From Petrotoga olearia DSM 13574 (GTDB lineage: Bacteria; Thermotogota; Thermotogae; Petrotogales; Petrotogaceae): 64,000 nt of DNA. Every line of letters starts with the position of its first letter. The stretch's first letter is position 1. The stretch is from NCBI RefSeq assembly GCF_002895525.1, contig NZ_AZRL01000021.1, forward strand, positions 124,001 to 188,000, read 5' to 3'. The position numbers and the translations under genes were made by a program. Under the pieces are notes generated by a model that saw only the letters and a list, made by a program, of their open reading frames with translations, made no database searches and was not told the DNA's origin. Positions 25,255 to 34,680 of the stretch are shown piece after piece.

Positions 25255-26781
25255 TTATATATGTTTAAAATGTCTCATTCCAGTAAATACCATAGCTATT
25301 CCATATTTGTTACATGCCTGAATAGACTCATCATCCCTGATTGACCCTCCAGGTTGGATTATTGCTTTTATTCCATATTCTGCAGCCTTTTCTACTACAT
25401 CACTAAAAGGGAAAAATGCATCTGAAGCTAAAACGTCCCCACCCTTTCCTTTACTTCTTTCGAGAGCTTGAATAGCAGCCCAGATTCTATTGGGTTGGCC
25501 AGGCCCTATGCCTGTGGTTGCCCTATTCTTTGATACAACTATTGCATTTGACTTAACGTGTTTTACCGCATTCCATGCGAACAAAAGTTCTTCTTTGATT
25601 TCTTCTGGGACTTTAGTATCTGTTACAATCTTAAATTCATTTATAACCCCTCTATCAACTTCCTGAACAAGAATTCCGCCATCAACAGATACACATTCAT
25701 ACGTATCAATAGGCTTAGAATTCATCTTCAAAATTCTTAAATTCTTTTTCTTTTTTAACATATCTAAAGCCTCTTCATCGTACTCTGGAGCCATTATTAC
25801 CTCAAGAAATATTTTTTTTAGTTCAAGTGCGGTTTCAACATCAACTTTCCTGTTGAAAGCAACTATTCCGCCGAATATAGAAACCGGATCACATGAATAA
25901 GCCTTCTTGTATGCTTCTAAAACACTATCTCCTAAGGCAATACCGCAAGGAGAACTGTGCTTTAAACAGCAACATGCTATATCTTCAAATTCATTTACAG
26001 CTTTCCATGCAGAATCTGCGTCTCTTAAATTGTTAAAGGATAACTCTTTCCCATTTAATTGATCAAATGAAGTCATAGCCCCGCTACTCAAAGTATTTTT
26101 GTAAAAAATGGCACTTTGATGAGGATTTTCACCATATCTCATTTGATAGCTTTTTTCAAATGGAACCGTTAAAAATTCTTGAAAATCATCCTTATCTTTC
26201 AATTGAGCATTTAAATAATTACTTATACAGCTATCATAAAAGGCGGTTAAATTAAAGGCTTTTGAAGCTAAGTACATTCTATATTTTTCATCAAACTCTT
26301 CTCTATTTTTTAATTTAGCTGATATATTTTCTAAATCAGATTCATCTACTACAACTAGGACATTTTTGTAATTTTTAGCCGCAGATCTTATCATTGTTGG
26401 TCCACCTATATCTATAAATTCAATCAGCTCATTTAAACCAACATCAGGTTTGTTAGCTACTTCTACAAACGGGTAAAGGTTAACATAAACAAGATCTATC
26501 GGTTCTATATTTAAATTTTGGAGAGTTTCCATATCTTGTTTATTCTCTCTTCTGGCCAAAATACCTCCATGTATAAAAGGATTCAAAGTTTTAACTCTTC
26601 CATTTAATATCTCAGGAAAATTTGTGATTTCTTCAACGGGGGTAACTTCAATTCCATTTTCCTGAAGTTTCTTTGCAGTTCCTCCCGTTGAAATAACTTC
26701 TATTCCAACTTCTTGAAGAGTTCGCGCAAAATCAACTACTTTTTCTTTTTTGTAGGTGCTTATCAATGCTCTTTTTATCAC
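25255..26781 (-). CDS. purH: AICAR transformylase / IMP cyclohydrolase
   Basis: 508-aa bifunctional enzyme for the last two steps of IMP synthesis. The N-terminal MGS-like cyclohydrolase domain (about 1-190) shows [13 protein letters not shown] and [13 protein letters not shown]; the C-terminal transformylase domain includes [11 protein letters not shown], the catalytic Lys-His block [11 protein letters not shown], and [12 protein letters not shown] 26781 has the SD GGGAGG. It is the last gene of the contiguous pur operon, 99 bp after purN, with a partial GC-rich segment in that gap. Confidence 0.96.
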   Translation of the reverse strand: MIKRALISTYKKEKVVDFARTLQEVGIEVISTGGTAKKLQENGIEVTPVEEITNFPEILNGRVKTLNPFIHGGILARRENKQDMETLQNLNIEPIDLVYVNLYPFVEVANKPDVGLNELIEFIDIGGPTMIRSAAKNYKNVLVVVDESDLENISAKLKNREEFDEKYRMYLASKAFNLTAFYDSCISNYLNAQLKDKDDFQEFLTVPFEKSYQMRYGENPHQSAIFYKNTLSSGAMTSFDQLNGKELSFNNLRDADSAWKAVNEFEDIACCCLKHSSPCGIALGDSVLEAYKKAYSCDPVSIFGGIVAFNRKVDVETALELKKIFLEVIMAPEYDEEALDMLKKKKNLRILKMNSKPIDTYECVSVDGGILVQEVDRGVINEFKIVTDTKVPEEIKEELLFAWNAVKHVKSNAIVVSKNRATTGIGPGQPNRIWAAIQALERSKGKGGDVLASDAFFPFSDVVEKAAEYGIKAIIQPGGSIRDDESIQACNKYGIAMVFTGMRHFKHI

Positions 26782-26880
26782 TCTAATACCTCCCAGGTTA
26801 TTTTTGTAAAAAATTAACTTTAGAAACTCTAAAACATGCTTTAGTAGGCCTTAGCCCCGCTTCTAACTCATCGATCTCTA

Positions 26881-27456
26881 TCAATTTTCATCAGAATTAT
26901 TTAAAAGTTCCTCAACTACTTTAGGATAATATTGATGCTCTAGCTTATGAATTTCTTCCTCCAATTTAGTAAGATCCCAATTTTTTTCTACTTTTAACTC
27001 TTTTTGTAATATGATTCTGCCAGTATCAACTTTCTCTTCTACGTAATGAATCGTTATTCCTGTATATTCTTCTTTATTATTATATGCTCTTTCTATTGAA
27101 CGTAATCCTGGATATTTTGGCAAAAGAGAAGGATGAATATTTATTATTCTATTGGCATAATATCTAACGATGTAGCCTGGTAATATTCTCATGTATCCTG
27201 CAAGTACTATTAGATCAAAATCCAGATCTTTTAAACGGCCAAAAAGATAATCATTGTACTCTTTTTTTGATTTGAAAGTGGTATAGTCTATTATTTCATA
27301 ATCTATTGCCAATCTTCTTGCTCTTTCTACTACCTTAGCTTTCTTGTTATCTGTTATCAATTTAATTATACTAATTTTGGAAGACTTCAAAAAAAATTTA
27401 CATATAGCTTCAAAATTTGTTCCGTTACCTGAGGCTAAAATTACTATCTTTTTCAC
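26881..27456 (-). CDS. purN: Phosphoribosylglycinamide formyltransferase (GAR transformylase)
   Basis: 191-aa folate-dependent enzyme that formylates GAR (step 3). N-terminal ASGNGTNFEAI phosphate-binding loop, AGYMRILP, and the active-site block NIHPSLLPKYPG with the conserved Asn-x-His and later HYVEEKVDTGRI with the catalytic Asp. GTG 27456 follows AGGAG. It lies 25 bp after purM in the operon. Confidence 0.95.
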   Translation of the reverse strand: MKKIVILASGNGTNFEAICKFFLKSSKISIIKLITDNKKAKVVERARRLAIDYEIIDYTTFKSKKEYNDYLFGRLKDLDFDLIVLAGYMRILPGYIVRYYANRIINIHPSLLPKYPGLRSIERAYNNKEEYTGITIHYVEEKVDTGRIILQKELKVEKNWDLTKLEEEIHKLEHQYYPKVVEELLNNSDEN

Positions 27457-27481
27457 AGCATATCGCTCCTAATAAATTTGT

Positions 27482-28453
27482 TCAAAAACTGATTTTAACT
27501 TTTTGGTTTGAATCGCTTGTTGACTTCACTTCTCCAATAATAAAAAAGTCTTCCATTAAAGCAGATTCGAATATTTTTGTAACGTCGGAAAGTTTATTTT
27601 CAGGAACAACATATATCATACCAATACCCATGTTGAAGGTTTTGAACATTTCTTTATCGGAAATACCTGTTTGTTTGATACCTTCAAAAATTGGAGGAAT
27701 TTCCCAATTAACCTTTATCTCCGCACAACAGCCATCGGGTATTATTCTGGGCAAGTTATCGATTATTCCCCCACCAGTTATATGGGCGGCACCTTTTATA
27801 TAATTGAGCAAAGTTAAAGTTTGTTTAACATAGATTCTTGTGGGGTTTAAAAGTTCTTCCGTGAAGGGAATTTTTCTTTCATCGAGTAGTATTCTAACCA
27901 AAGAATATCCATTTGAATGTATCCCAGAAGAAGAAAGACCAATAAGCTTATCACCCGGTTTTATCTTTGAATAGTCAAATATCTTATCTTTTTCAACTAT
28001 TCCAACGGCGAAACCAGCGATATCTTCACTCTCGTTTTTAAAAACACCTGGTAATTCAGCTGTTTCTCCGCCTAGAAGAACACAACCATATTTATCTAAA
28101 ATATTTTTTAAATGTCGAATAAAAGTGACAAAATTATTCTTGTTTAAGTGTGATGTAGAGAAATAATCTAAAAAAAATAAAGGTTTTGCACCCATACAAA
28201 CCAAATCGTTTAAATTCATAGCTACTAAATCTTGTGCAGCTACATCCCATCTTCCATACTTTCTTAACAATTGAAGTTTTGTACCTATTCCATCGGAAGT
28301 AGCTACTAAAAAAGGATTTTTATAATTTATTAGTTTATCTTTCAAAGAAAATATTCCAGCGTAAGCACCTATATTGGAACCTATAAAAGATCGGATTTCA
28401 TTAATTGATTCGTTAGCTGTGTCTATGTCTACTCCGGAATTTTTATAAAACAT
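27482..28453 (-). CDS. purM: Phosphoribosylformylglycinamidine cyclo-ligase (AIR synthetase)
   Basis: 323-aa ATP-dependent ring-closing enzyme (step 5). ATG 28453 is chosen because AAGGAGG precedes it by a good spacing; the longer open frame would run into the upstream GC-rich repeats. Visible: GVDIDTANESI, ATSDGIGTKLQLL, the magnesium/ATP region LLGGETAELPGV and the C-terminal HITGGGIIDNLPR. A 322-bp repeat-filled gap separates it from purF. Confidence 0.95.
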   Translation of the reverse strand: MFYKNSGVDIDTANESINEIRSFIGSNIGAYAGIFSLKDKLINYKNPFLVATSDGIGTKLQLLRKYGRWDVAAQDLVAMNLNDLVCMGAKPLFFLDYFSTSHLNKNNFVTFIRHLKNILDKYGCVLLGGETAELPGVFKNESEDIAGFAVGIVEKDKIFDYSKIKPGDKLIGLSSSGIHSNGYSLVRILLDERKIPFTEELLNPTRIYVKQTLTLLNYIKGAAHITGGGIIDNLPRIIPDGCCAEIKVNWEIPPIFEGIKQTGISDKEMFKTFNMGIGMIYVVPENKLSDVTKIFESALMEDFFIIGEVKSTSDSNQKVKISF

Positions 28454-28498
28454 AACTTGCCTCCTTAATTTTTGGTTATAGTACCTTCTGTGATATTT

Positions 28499-28640
28499 GC
28501 TCCCCTTCGCCCCGCAACCCACCCTTGGCCATTAAGGGGTTCCCCCCTTAAGATCCCCAAGATCCTCAAAATCAAAGTTCGTTTTAAGAAACTTTTTTGC
28601 ACAAATCAGCAAAAGGGCTCCGCCTTGTGACCCTTTTTAA
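28499..28640. repeat. GC-rich intergenic repeat, head and tail modules (copies B and E)
   Basis: Head module at 28499-28525 (CTCCCCTTCGCCCCGCAACC then CACCC) and tail module at 28612-28640 (AAAGGGCTCCGCCTTGTGAC then CCTTTTTAA), with a perfect hairpin TTAAGGGG / CCCCTTAA at 28532-28551 between them. In the copy near 38.3 kb head and tail are almost adjacent, so this may be an expanded version. Confidence 0.75.
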
Positions 28641-28697
28641 AAACAGATTTTTTTATTAATTGTTTGCATGGTTTTCTTGTAAACCTTGCCTAGTCTT

Positions 28698-28768
28698 TGT
28701 TAGCGCCCCTTCGCCCCGCCGCCCACTCAAAAAGCTAAAAGGGGATTTTCCCCTTGACCCCGCTCCCC
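28698..28768. repeat. GC-rich intergenic repeat, head module (copy C) plus partial palindromic unit
   Basis: 28698-28728 repeats the head module at 17951-17981 with two differences. It is followed by a hairpin AAGGGG / CCCCTT (28738-28755) and a truncated palindromic unit CCTTGACCCCGCTCCCC (28752-28768). Confidence 0.7.
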
Positions 28769-28775
28769 AACCATT

Positions 28776-30149
28776 TTAAAAATTATAATCTTTAATAAAA
28801 CAGTGAAAACAGTAATTCTTTCCCTTTTCTCCCAATGAAGCAAATAGATTCTTCAAAGTAATAAAATTAAGAGAGTCTGCATTAAAAATTTCTTTGATTT
28901 CTTCAACCGTTTTAGTTGCGCAGATTAATTCTTCTTTCGTAGGGATATCAACCCCCCAATGGCACGTATTAACTGCCATTGGAGAGGCTATTCCTATATG
29001 AACTTGTTTAGCACCATTCTCCCTTAGTATCTTCACTATATGCTTCATCGTTGTTCCTCTTACTATAGAATCATCAATTAAAACAACTCGTTTGTTATTT
29101 ATAACTTCTTTAACGGGTAAAAGTTTACGCCTAACTCCCAACTTTCTTTCTTGCATATCTGGGTCTATAAAAGTCCTACCAACATACTTGTTTCTCATTA
29201 GACCCATTTCTAACGGGATACCAGAGGCTTTTGAATATCCTAATGCTGCAGAAAAACCACTATCCATTACTGGGACAACAATATCAGCATCGATAGGATT
29301 CTCTTTTGCACACAACTCTCCCAACTTTTCACGCATTAAGTGTACATTATTACCAAATATATTTGAATCGGGCCTTGCAAAATAAACATGTTCAAAAAAA
29401 CAAAACTTATAAGGATTATTCGAAGATATTACATGGCTTTTAATCTTTCCGTCTTTTATTTCAATCAATTCACCAGGCTTTATTTCCCTAATTTTAGCGT
29501 TTCGAAGAGGAAAAAATTTGAAAGCGCTGTCTTCTGAGGCTACGTAAATCGCATTTTCAGTTTCGCAAATACTAAACGGTCTGTATCCAAAAGGATCTCT
29601 AAAAGCAATGATTTTATTTTTAAAAAGAAAAAGTAGAGAGTAAGAAGGAGAGATATTTTCAGTAATTAACTTACCTATTTCTTCGCTATTCCAACTCGAA
29701 GGAGAGCCTTTTAGATTATTAACTAAAAGATGCGGGAAAAGTTCAGTATCTGAAGTTGTCATGAATATGGAACCTTGTTCTTCATATTTTTCTTTCAGTT
29801 CAGAACCATTTTCTATTTGACCGTTGTGAGCTATTGAAAAAAATTCATTTTTATACTTTATACTAATTGGTTGAGCATTTGCGAAATTAGAAACCCCATT
29901 CGTTGAATATCTCACATGCCCGATCCCAAAATAACCATTAATTTTTTTTGATACACCACTCCCAAAAACTCTGTTAACGACTCCTTTACCCTTATATGTT
30001 GTGATTTTAGTACCATCTGATACAGAGATGCCGGCTGATTCTTGACCCCTATGTTGAAGCGCCAAAAGACCTTCAACAATTCTCCCGCTTACGTTGTACT
30101 TTTCAGCCTTTGAATATGCAGCGAACAAACCACAATTCTCCATCAACAT
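28776..30149 (-). CDS. purF: Amidophosphoribosyltransferase
   Basis: 457-aa enzyme for the committed step of purine synthesis (PRPP + Gln to phosphoribosylamine). ATG 30149 is chosen from the SD GGAGG and because the N-terminal nucleophile Cys then follows a five-residue propeptide (MLMEN-CGLFAAY). GATase class II N-domain with GIGHVRYSTNG and SIAHNGQIEN; C-terminal PRTase domain with the PRPP loop VVLIDDSIVRGTT. The start codon lies 1 base beyond the purL stop. The gene ends in a repeat-rich gap before purM. Confidence 0.95.
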   Translation of the reverse strand: MLMENCGLFAAYSKAEKYNVSGRIVEGLLALQHRGQESAGISVSDGTKITTYKGKGVVNRVFGSGVSKKINGYFGIGHVRYSTNGVSNFANAQPISIKYKNEFFSIAHNGQIENGSELKEKYEEQGSIFMTTSDTELFPHLLVNNLKGSPSSWNSEEIGKLITENISPSYSLLFLFKNKIIAFRDPFGYRPFSICETENAIYVASEDSAFKFFPLRNAKIREIKPGELIEIKDGKIKSHVISSNNPYKFCFFEHVYFARPDSNIFGNNVHLMREKLGELCAKENPIDADIVVPVMDSGFSAALGYSKASGIPLEMGLMRNKYVGRTFIDPDMQERKLGVRRKLLPVKEVINNKRVVLIDDSIVRGTTMKHIVKILRENGAKQVHIGIASPMAVNTCHWGVDIPTKEELICATKTVEEIKEIFNADSLNFITLKNLFASLGEKGKNYCFHCFIKDYNF

Positions 30150-30150
30150 T

Positions 30151-32337
30151 CTATTGTTCCTCCATACTTTTCGAAATACTATCAAAATAGATACTTCTCA
30201 GTTCTTTTAAATCAAAAGATGCTATACCGATATCTACACCCTCATCACTGGATTTTATTTCTCCCAATTTTTTAACATTGATATTGGATACTTTTGCCAT
30301 AGATTCAAAAGCATAAGAATCCCTACTACTAACAGACACAATAAATCTACCCTGATTCTCTCCAAAAAGTTCCTCTATGGAAGTATCTAAAATACCTTTA
30401 AAACCTCGATTACTCAATATGCATGACACCGTTAAAGCTACAAGTAACCCACCTTTTGAAACATCGTGCACACTTTTTAAAATACCTTTTTCTATTAGAT
30501 CTAATATAAAGTTTTGCAAATACCTTTCATACATTGGATTTACAAAGTCGATCTCTCCGCCCACAAAACCTTCAAGAACCTTTAAATAAAGACTTCCACC
30601 AATTTTGTCAACATTGATATCCGTTTTTCCAATCAAATACACCAAATCACCAAAATCCTTGAATTTTAGGTTAACCAACTTTTTAATATCTTTAATTTCT
30701 CCAATCATACCAATCACAGGTGTAGGAAAAATTGATGTTTCATGATACGAATTGTAAAAACTAACGTTGCCACTAACCACAGGAGTAGAAAGTTCTTTTG
30801 AAGCTTCAATCAAACCACCAATACTTTGTTCAAATTGCCAAGATACCTCAGGATCATCAGGATCACCAAAATTAAGATTATCGGTTATAGCTAAAGGCTT
30901 TGCACCCACAGAGATTAGATTTCTCGCCGCTTCGTATACAACGTTCTTGGTGCCCTCAAAAGGATCTAAATAGGTATAAAGTTCGTTACTATCAATTGTA
31001 ACAGCTATAGCCTTTGAAGTGTTTTTTAACCATAGTACTGCACTATCCGCTTGTTCGGGTATCAATATTGTATTGGTTCCAACTTTATAATCGTACTGTT
31101 GAAATATCCATTTTTTGCTAGATATATTATGATTAGATAGCAATATTTTTAATATTTTATCTACATCATTTATCTTTGTCTTTGGATATTTTTTCGCTTT
31201 GTTCAATGTATAAGTAGAAGGAATGGTGTTGTTCCTATAATATTCAGGGGCGTTAACTAAGACCTCTATTGGAAGATCAGCAAGAACTCTCCCTTCGCTA
31301 TTTTCTTTAACAACGTAATGAGGGGTAGAAATTGTTTTTCCTATAATTGCAAAATCGATTAAGTATTTATTACATACAGCTTCTACCTTTTTTTCTGTCC
31401 CAGGATTAACCAAAAAAAGCATTCTCTCCTGAGACTCAGAAAGCATTATTTCCCAAGGTTCTATATCTTCTTGCCTTTTCGGTATATTATCTAAATAAAG
31501 TTCACAACCAACTCCACCTTTATAAGCCATTTCAGAAGTAGAGCTAAGAATGCCTGCAGCTCCCATATCTTGACAAGCCTTTACTCCTTTTATTTTCAAT
31601 ATCTCAAGTGTTGCTTCGATTAGATTCTTTTCAGTGAAAGGATCTCCAACTTGGACGGAAGGCCTGTCATCTTTTCCACTCAGTTTTTTTGATGCAAAAG
31701 AGGCACCATGGATTCCATCACGTCCGGTTTTAGATCCGACATATACAAGAAGTTTGTTAGGACCATCAGCATGGGAAGATGCCAAATGATTTTTGCTAGT
31801 AATACCCACGCACATTACATTTACCAAAGGATTTGTTGAATATATTTCATTGAATGAAGTCTCTCCACCAACCGTTGGGACCCCAATAGAATTGCCGTAA
31901 TCACTTATACCAGAAACAACACCTTCGAAAATATTCTTCACCTTAGGATCAGAAATATTACCAAATTTCAACGAATCTAAAAGTGCTATGGGCCTTGCTC
32001 CCATAGCTAATATATCTCTAACTATTCCACCAATACCAGTAGCTGCTCCTTGATAAGGTTCAACAGCAGAAGGATGATTGTGACTTTCAACCTTGAAAAC
32101 GATAGCTTTCCCTCCAATTTGAACGTAGCCTGCATTTTCACTTTCAAAAGATTCATTAATCTTTTTTAGATAATGTTTAGAATGCTTGTAGCCACAATGT
32201 TCAGACCATTGCGCAGAAAAAAGGTACGTTTCAAATTCATTGGGTAATCTCCCCAACTTTTCTTCAATAAAGTAAAATTCATCACTTGAAAGACCCAACT
32301 CCAATGCTATCTCTTTAATTGTTAATTGATTCTGCAC
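30151..32337 (-). CDS. purL: Phosphoribosylformylglycinamidine synthase subunit PurL
   Basis: 728-aa small-type PurL that, with PurS and PurQ, converts FGAR to FGAM (step 4) using ATP and ammonia. Blocks seen: WSEHCGYKHSK, VFKVESHNHPSAVEPYQGAATGIGG, GGETSFNE, and the second half repeat DNLNFGDPDDPEV. The length fits the three-subunit system rather than the fused 1300-residue enzyme. GTG 32337 with SD GGAGG; it overlaps purQ by 23 bp. Confidence 0.97.
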   Translation of the reverse strand: MQNQLTIKEIALELGLSSDEFYFIEEKLGRLPNEFETYLFSAQWSEHCGYKHSKHYLKKINESFESENAGYVQIGGKAIVFKVESHNHPSAVEPYQGAATGIGGIVRDILAMGARPIALLDSLKFGNISDPKVKNIFEGVVSGISDYGNSIGVPTVGGETSFNEIYSTNPLVNVMCVGITSKNHLASSHADGPNKLLVYVGSKTGRDGIHGASFASKKLSGKDDRPSVQVGDPFTEKNLIEATLEILKIKGVKACQDMGAAGILSSTSEMAYKGGVGCELYLDNIPKRQEDIEPWEIMLSESQERMLFLVNPGTEKKVEAVCNKYLIDFAIIGKTISTPHYVVKENSEGRVLADLPIEVLVNAPEYYRNNTIPSTYTLNKAKKYPKTKINDVDKILKILLSNHNISSKKWIFQQYDYKVGTNTILIPEQADSAVLWLKNTSKAIAVTIDSNELYTYLDPFEGTKNVVYEAARNLISVGAKPLAITDNLNFGDPDDPEVSWQFEQSIGGLIEASKELSTPVVSGNVSFYNSYHETSIFPTPVIGMIGEIKDIKKLVNLKFKDFGDLVYLIGKTDINVDKIGGSLYLKVLEGFVGGEIDFVNPMYERYLQNFILDLIEKGILKSVHDVSKGGLLVALTVSCILSNRGFKGILDTSIEELFGENQGRFIVSVSSRDSYAFESMAKVSNINVKKLGEIKSSDEGVDIGIASFDLKELRSIYFDSISKSMEEQ

Positions 32338-33010
32338 TAGTCAAATACCTCCTGATAGATTGAAAAATGTAATTGCCGTCCTCGCTACCTAATACACCAT
32401 GACAAGCTCTTTCCGGGTGAGGCATTAAACCAAACACATTGTATTCTTCATTCACTATGCCAGCTACATCGTCAAATGAACCATTGGGATTCTCTTTGTA
32501 CTTTAATACAATATTTGTAGGATCAAGCTTGTTATCATTTACTATATAACGACCTTCCTTGTGAGCTATAGGTAAAGTTAAAATCTTTTTTTGAACATTA
32601 TTAATAAAAGGTGTATCATAATTTATGATCTCAACTTCAACATCTTTACATATGAACCTATGAGAGGTGTTAACAGTTAATACTCCGGGTAATACACCAG
32701 CTTCTGTAAGTATCTGAAAGCCATTACAAACACCTAAAACTAATCCTCTTTTATTCAATATATACTTCTCCACAGAACTCATCACAGGAGAAAACCTTGC
32801 CAATGCCCCAACTCTTAAATAATCCCCATAGGAAAATCCTCCTGGAATAAAAACCAAATCGAAATCTAGTAATTGATTAAAATCATGCCAAATATATTTC
32901 ACATCAAACCCGTTAATTGTCAATGCAAAAAATGTATCCCTATCGCAATTTGAACCAGGAAAAACAATAATTCCAGCTGTTAATGAATTTGCATTCTTCA
33001 CATCATTCAC
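32315..33010 (-). CDS. purQ: FGAM synthase glutaminase subunit PurQ
   Basis: 231-aa class I glutamine amidotransferase supplying ammonia to PurL. FPGSNCDRDT at the start, IPGGFSYGDYLR, the nucleophile elbow GVCNGFQIL, and the catalytic His/Glu in LMPHPERAC. The GTG overlaps purS by 4 bp (GTGA), showing translational coupling. Confidence 0.96.
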   Translation of the reverse strand: MNDVKNANSLTAGIIVFPGSNCDRDTFFALTINGFDVKYIWHDFNQLLDFDLVFIPGGFSYGDYLRVGALARFSPVMSSVEKYILNKRGLVLGVCNGFQILTEAGVLPGVLTVNTSHRFICKDVEVEIINYDTPFINNVQKKILTLPIAHKEGRYIVNDNKLDPTNIVLKYKENPNGSFDDVAGIVNEEYNVFGLMPHPERACHGVLGSEDGNYIFQSIRRYLTSAESINN

Positions 33011-33276
33011 TTCCTATTCAAATCGATGATTTCAAAATCCTCTAAAACTGGATTGGTTAAAATTTTATACGCTATTTCTTTAGCTTTATCTTTGGCTGTT
33101 TCGTAGCTATCTTCTTTTATTTCTAATTCTATACTTTTTCCAAATCTTACACTTTCAACGTTGTAATTTAACCTTCTTAAAACCTTGAAAGTAGTAGCTC
33201 CTTGTGGATCTAAAATCCCTTCTCTTAACTTTACTTTTACTTCAAATCCGAAGGTTTTCTGTTTTTCTTTAATCAT
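33007..33276 (-). CDS. purS: FGAM synthase subunit PurS
   Basis: 89-aa structural subunit that joins PurQ and PurL into the ammonia-channelling FGAM synthase. Contains the family block VKLREGILDPQGATT and SVRFGKSIELEI. Overlaps purC by 4 bp (ATGA) and purQ by 4 bp. Confidence 0.95.
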   Translation of the reverse strand: MIKEKQKTFGFEVKVKLREGILDPQGATTFKVLRRLNYNVESVRFGKSIELEIKEDSYETAKDKAKEIAYKILTNPVLEDFEIIDLNRK

Positions 33277-33989
33277 ATATCTAACCTCCCCAGCAATACT
33301 TCGTAGGTGTTTATGAGATCTCCTTTTTCTTCCCTATACACATCTTTATCAAGAGATTCCATAGTATTTGCATCCCAAAAACGACATGTATCGGGAGAAA
33401 TCTCATCTATCAACGTAAGTTTGTTATCCTTTTTGCTTATTCCAAACTCTAATTTGAAATCCACCAAAATAATTCTTTTAGATTTTAAATAGTCTCTCAA
33501 AATATCGTTGACTTTTTTAGAAATAGAAATGATGTTATTCAATACGTCTTCTGTAGTGATCTTGAGAAGAATGATAGCATCTTTGGTGATCATAGGATCA
33601 CCTAATTCGTCATTTTTCAATGAAAACTCAACCAACGGATAATCAAACATTAATCCTTTTTTTACACCATATCTCTCACAAAAGCTGCCGGCAGTATAAT
33701 TTCTAATTATAACCTCGAGAGGAATTAAATCTGTCCATTCTGCGACGAAAGAGTTTTCATCATAATCGTTTATGTAATGGGTACTTATACCTTTCTTATT
33801 AAGCATTTCAAAAAAGAATTTAGAAATCTCTTTGTTAATTCTACCTTTATTAAGGATCTGGTCTTTTTTTAATCCGTTGAACGCCGTAACATCGTCTTTG
33901 AAATTTATCAACAATTTCTCTTCATCTAACTTATATACCTTTTTAGCTTTTCCCTCGTATAAAAGCTCAAAATTTTTCTTATCTTCCAT
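33273..33989 (-). CDS. purC: SAICAR synthetase
   Basis: 238-aa ATP-dependent enzyme that joins CAIR and aspartate (step 7). ATG 33989 is chosen since AGAAGGTG gives a proper SD distance; GTG 33998 is inside that SD. Visible: LYEGKAKKVY nucleotide loop, VTAFNGLKKDQILNKG, EVIIRNYTAGS, LVDFKLEFG and the ISPDTCRFWD block near the C-terminus. It overlaps the purE end by 11 bp. Confidence 0.95.
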   Translation of the reverse strand: MEDKKNFELLYEGKAKKVYKLDEEKLLINFKDDVTAFNGLKKDQILNKGRINKEISKFFFEMLNKKGISTHYINDYDENSFVAEWTDLIPLEVIIRNYTAGSFCERYGVKKGLMFDYPLVEFSLKNDELGDPMITKDAIILLKITTEDVLNNIISISKKVNDILRDYLKSKRIILVDFKLEFGISKKDNKLTLIDEISPDTCRFWDANTMESLDKDVYREEKGDLINTYEVLLGRLDI

Positions 33990-34398
33990 CTCTTTCACCT
34001 TCTATCAACCTTTTTGCAAAGTATGCTGCATTTTTCATCCCACTACTTCCAATTCCCATGGTCGCAACAGGTACTCCACTTGGCATCTGTACCATAGAAA
34101 GTAAGGCATCTACTCCATTCAAAGGACCTACATCTCTAGGGACACCAATAACAGGGAGGTTAGTTAAAGAAGCTATTACACCAGGTAAGGCAGCAGAAAG
34201 ACCAGCAACAGCTATTATGACGCCATATTCGTTACTTGGAAGTTCTTCTATAAATTTGGTTAGCTCTTTCAAATTCCTGTGTGCGCTAAACACTTTATAA
34301 TCGTAACTCATTTTCCATTCTTCAAAGAGATCAATGGCCGTTTTTACAAAAATCTCATCCGATTGACTTCCAGATATCAAAAGGACCTTTTTACTCAA
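33979..34398 (-). CDS. purE: N5-CAIR mutase (class I PurE)
   Basis: 139-aa enzyme of step 6. Class I is suggested by the SGSQSDEIF start (family SGSxSDxP), AHRN, and the loop GLSAALPGVIASLTNLPVIGVP; class I enzymes use N5-CAIR and normally need PurK, which is not in the window, whereas class II uses CO2 directly. First gene of the operon, 43 bp after the riboswitch terminator; SD AAAAAGGAGAG before ATG 34398. Confidence 0.93.
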   Translation of the reverse strand: MSKKVLLISGSQSDEIFVKTAIDLFEEWKMSYDYKVFSAHRNLKELTKFIEELPSNEYGVIIAVAGLSAALPGVIASLTNLPVIGVPRDVGPLNGVDALLSMVQMPSGVPVATMGIGSSGMKNAAYFAKRLIEGERDGR

Positions 34399-34441
34399 AG
34401 TTATCTCTCCTTTTTAAAATAATTTCATCTTTTATAACGTC

Positions 34442-34486
34442 AAAATAAAATATCCTACCTCTCATACAGTAGAGAGGTAGGATATT
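34442..34486 (-). terminator. Riboswitch-controlled terminator in the pur leader
   Basis: On the minus strand a perfect 15-bp stem AATATCCTACCTCTC / GAGAGGTAGGATATT with an 8-nt loop, followed by TTATTTTG. Its 5' arm (CCTCTCTACTG, continuing into the loop) can pair with the 3' side of aptamer helix P1 (CAGTAAGAGG), giving an antiterminator. Confidence 0.92.
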
Positions 34487-34503
34487 GAAATAAAAAAATC
34501 ACA

Positions 34504-34584
34504 CCCCTCTTACTGTAGTCAAACAGTTTACGGCTGTTTGGTAGAAACTGCCAAACCATATTATCGGCATTATACAGAAAGAGG
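34504..34584 (-). ncRNA. Purine riboswitch aptamer, guanine type
   Basis: Minus strand shows every core element: P1 CCTCTTTCTGTA / TACAGTAAGAGG, J1/2 TATAAT, P2 GCCGA / TTGGC with loop TAATATGGT, J2/3 AGTTTCTACC, P3 AAACAG / CTGTTT with loop CCGTAAA, and J3/1 GACTAC. The specificity base corresponding to position 74 is C, which pairs with guanine (adenine riboswitches have U). Guanine or hypoxanthine binding should stabilise P1, let the terminator form and shut off the pur operon. Confidence 0.96.
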
Positions 34585-34614
34585 TTTCTTGATTATTAAT
34601 TTTTTTATGTAATC

Positions 34615-34623
34615 ATTATAACA
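34615..34623 (-). promoter_or_regulatory. Extended -10 promoter of the pur operon
   Basis: TGTTATAAT on the minus strand, about 30 bp upstream of the aptamer; no clear -35, as expected for an extended -10 promoter. Confidence 0.75.
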
Positions 34624-34680
34624 AAGAAATTTTAGTCTAAGGTTAATTTTTTGAAAAATAAGATAAACACAAAAAAGCGC

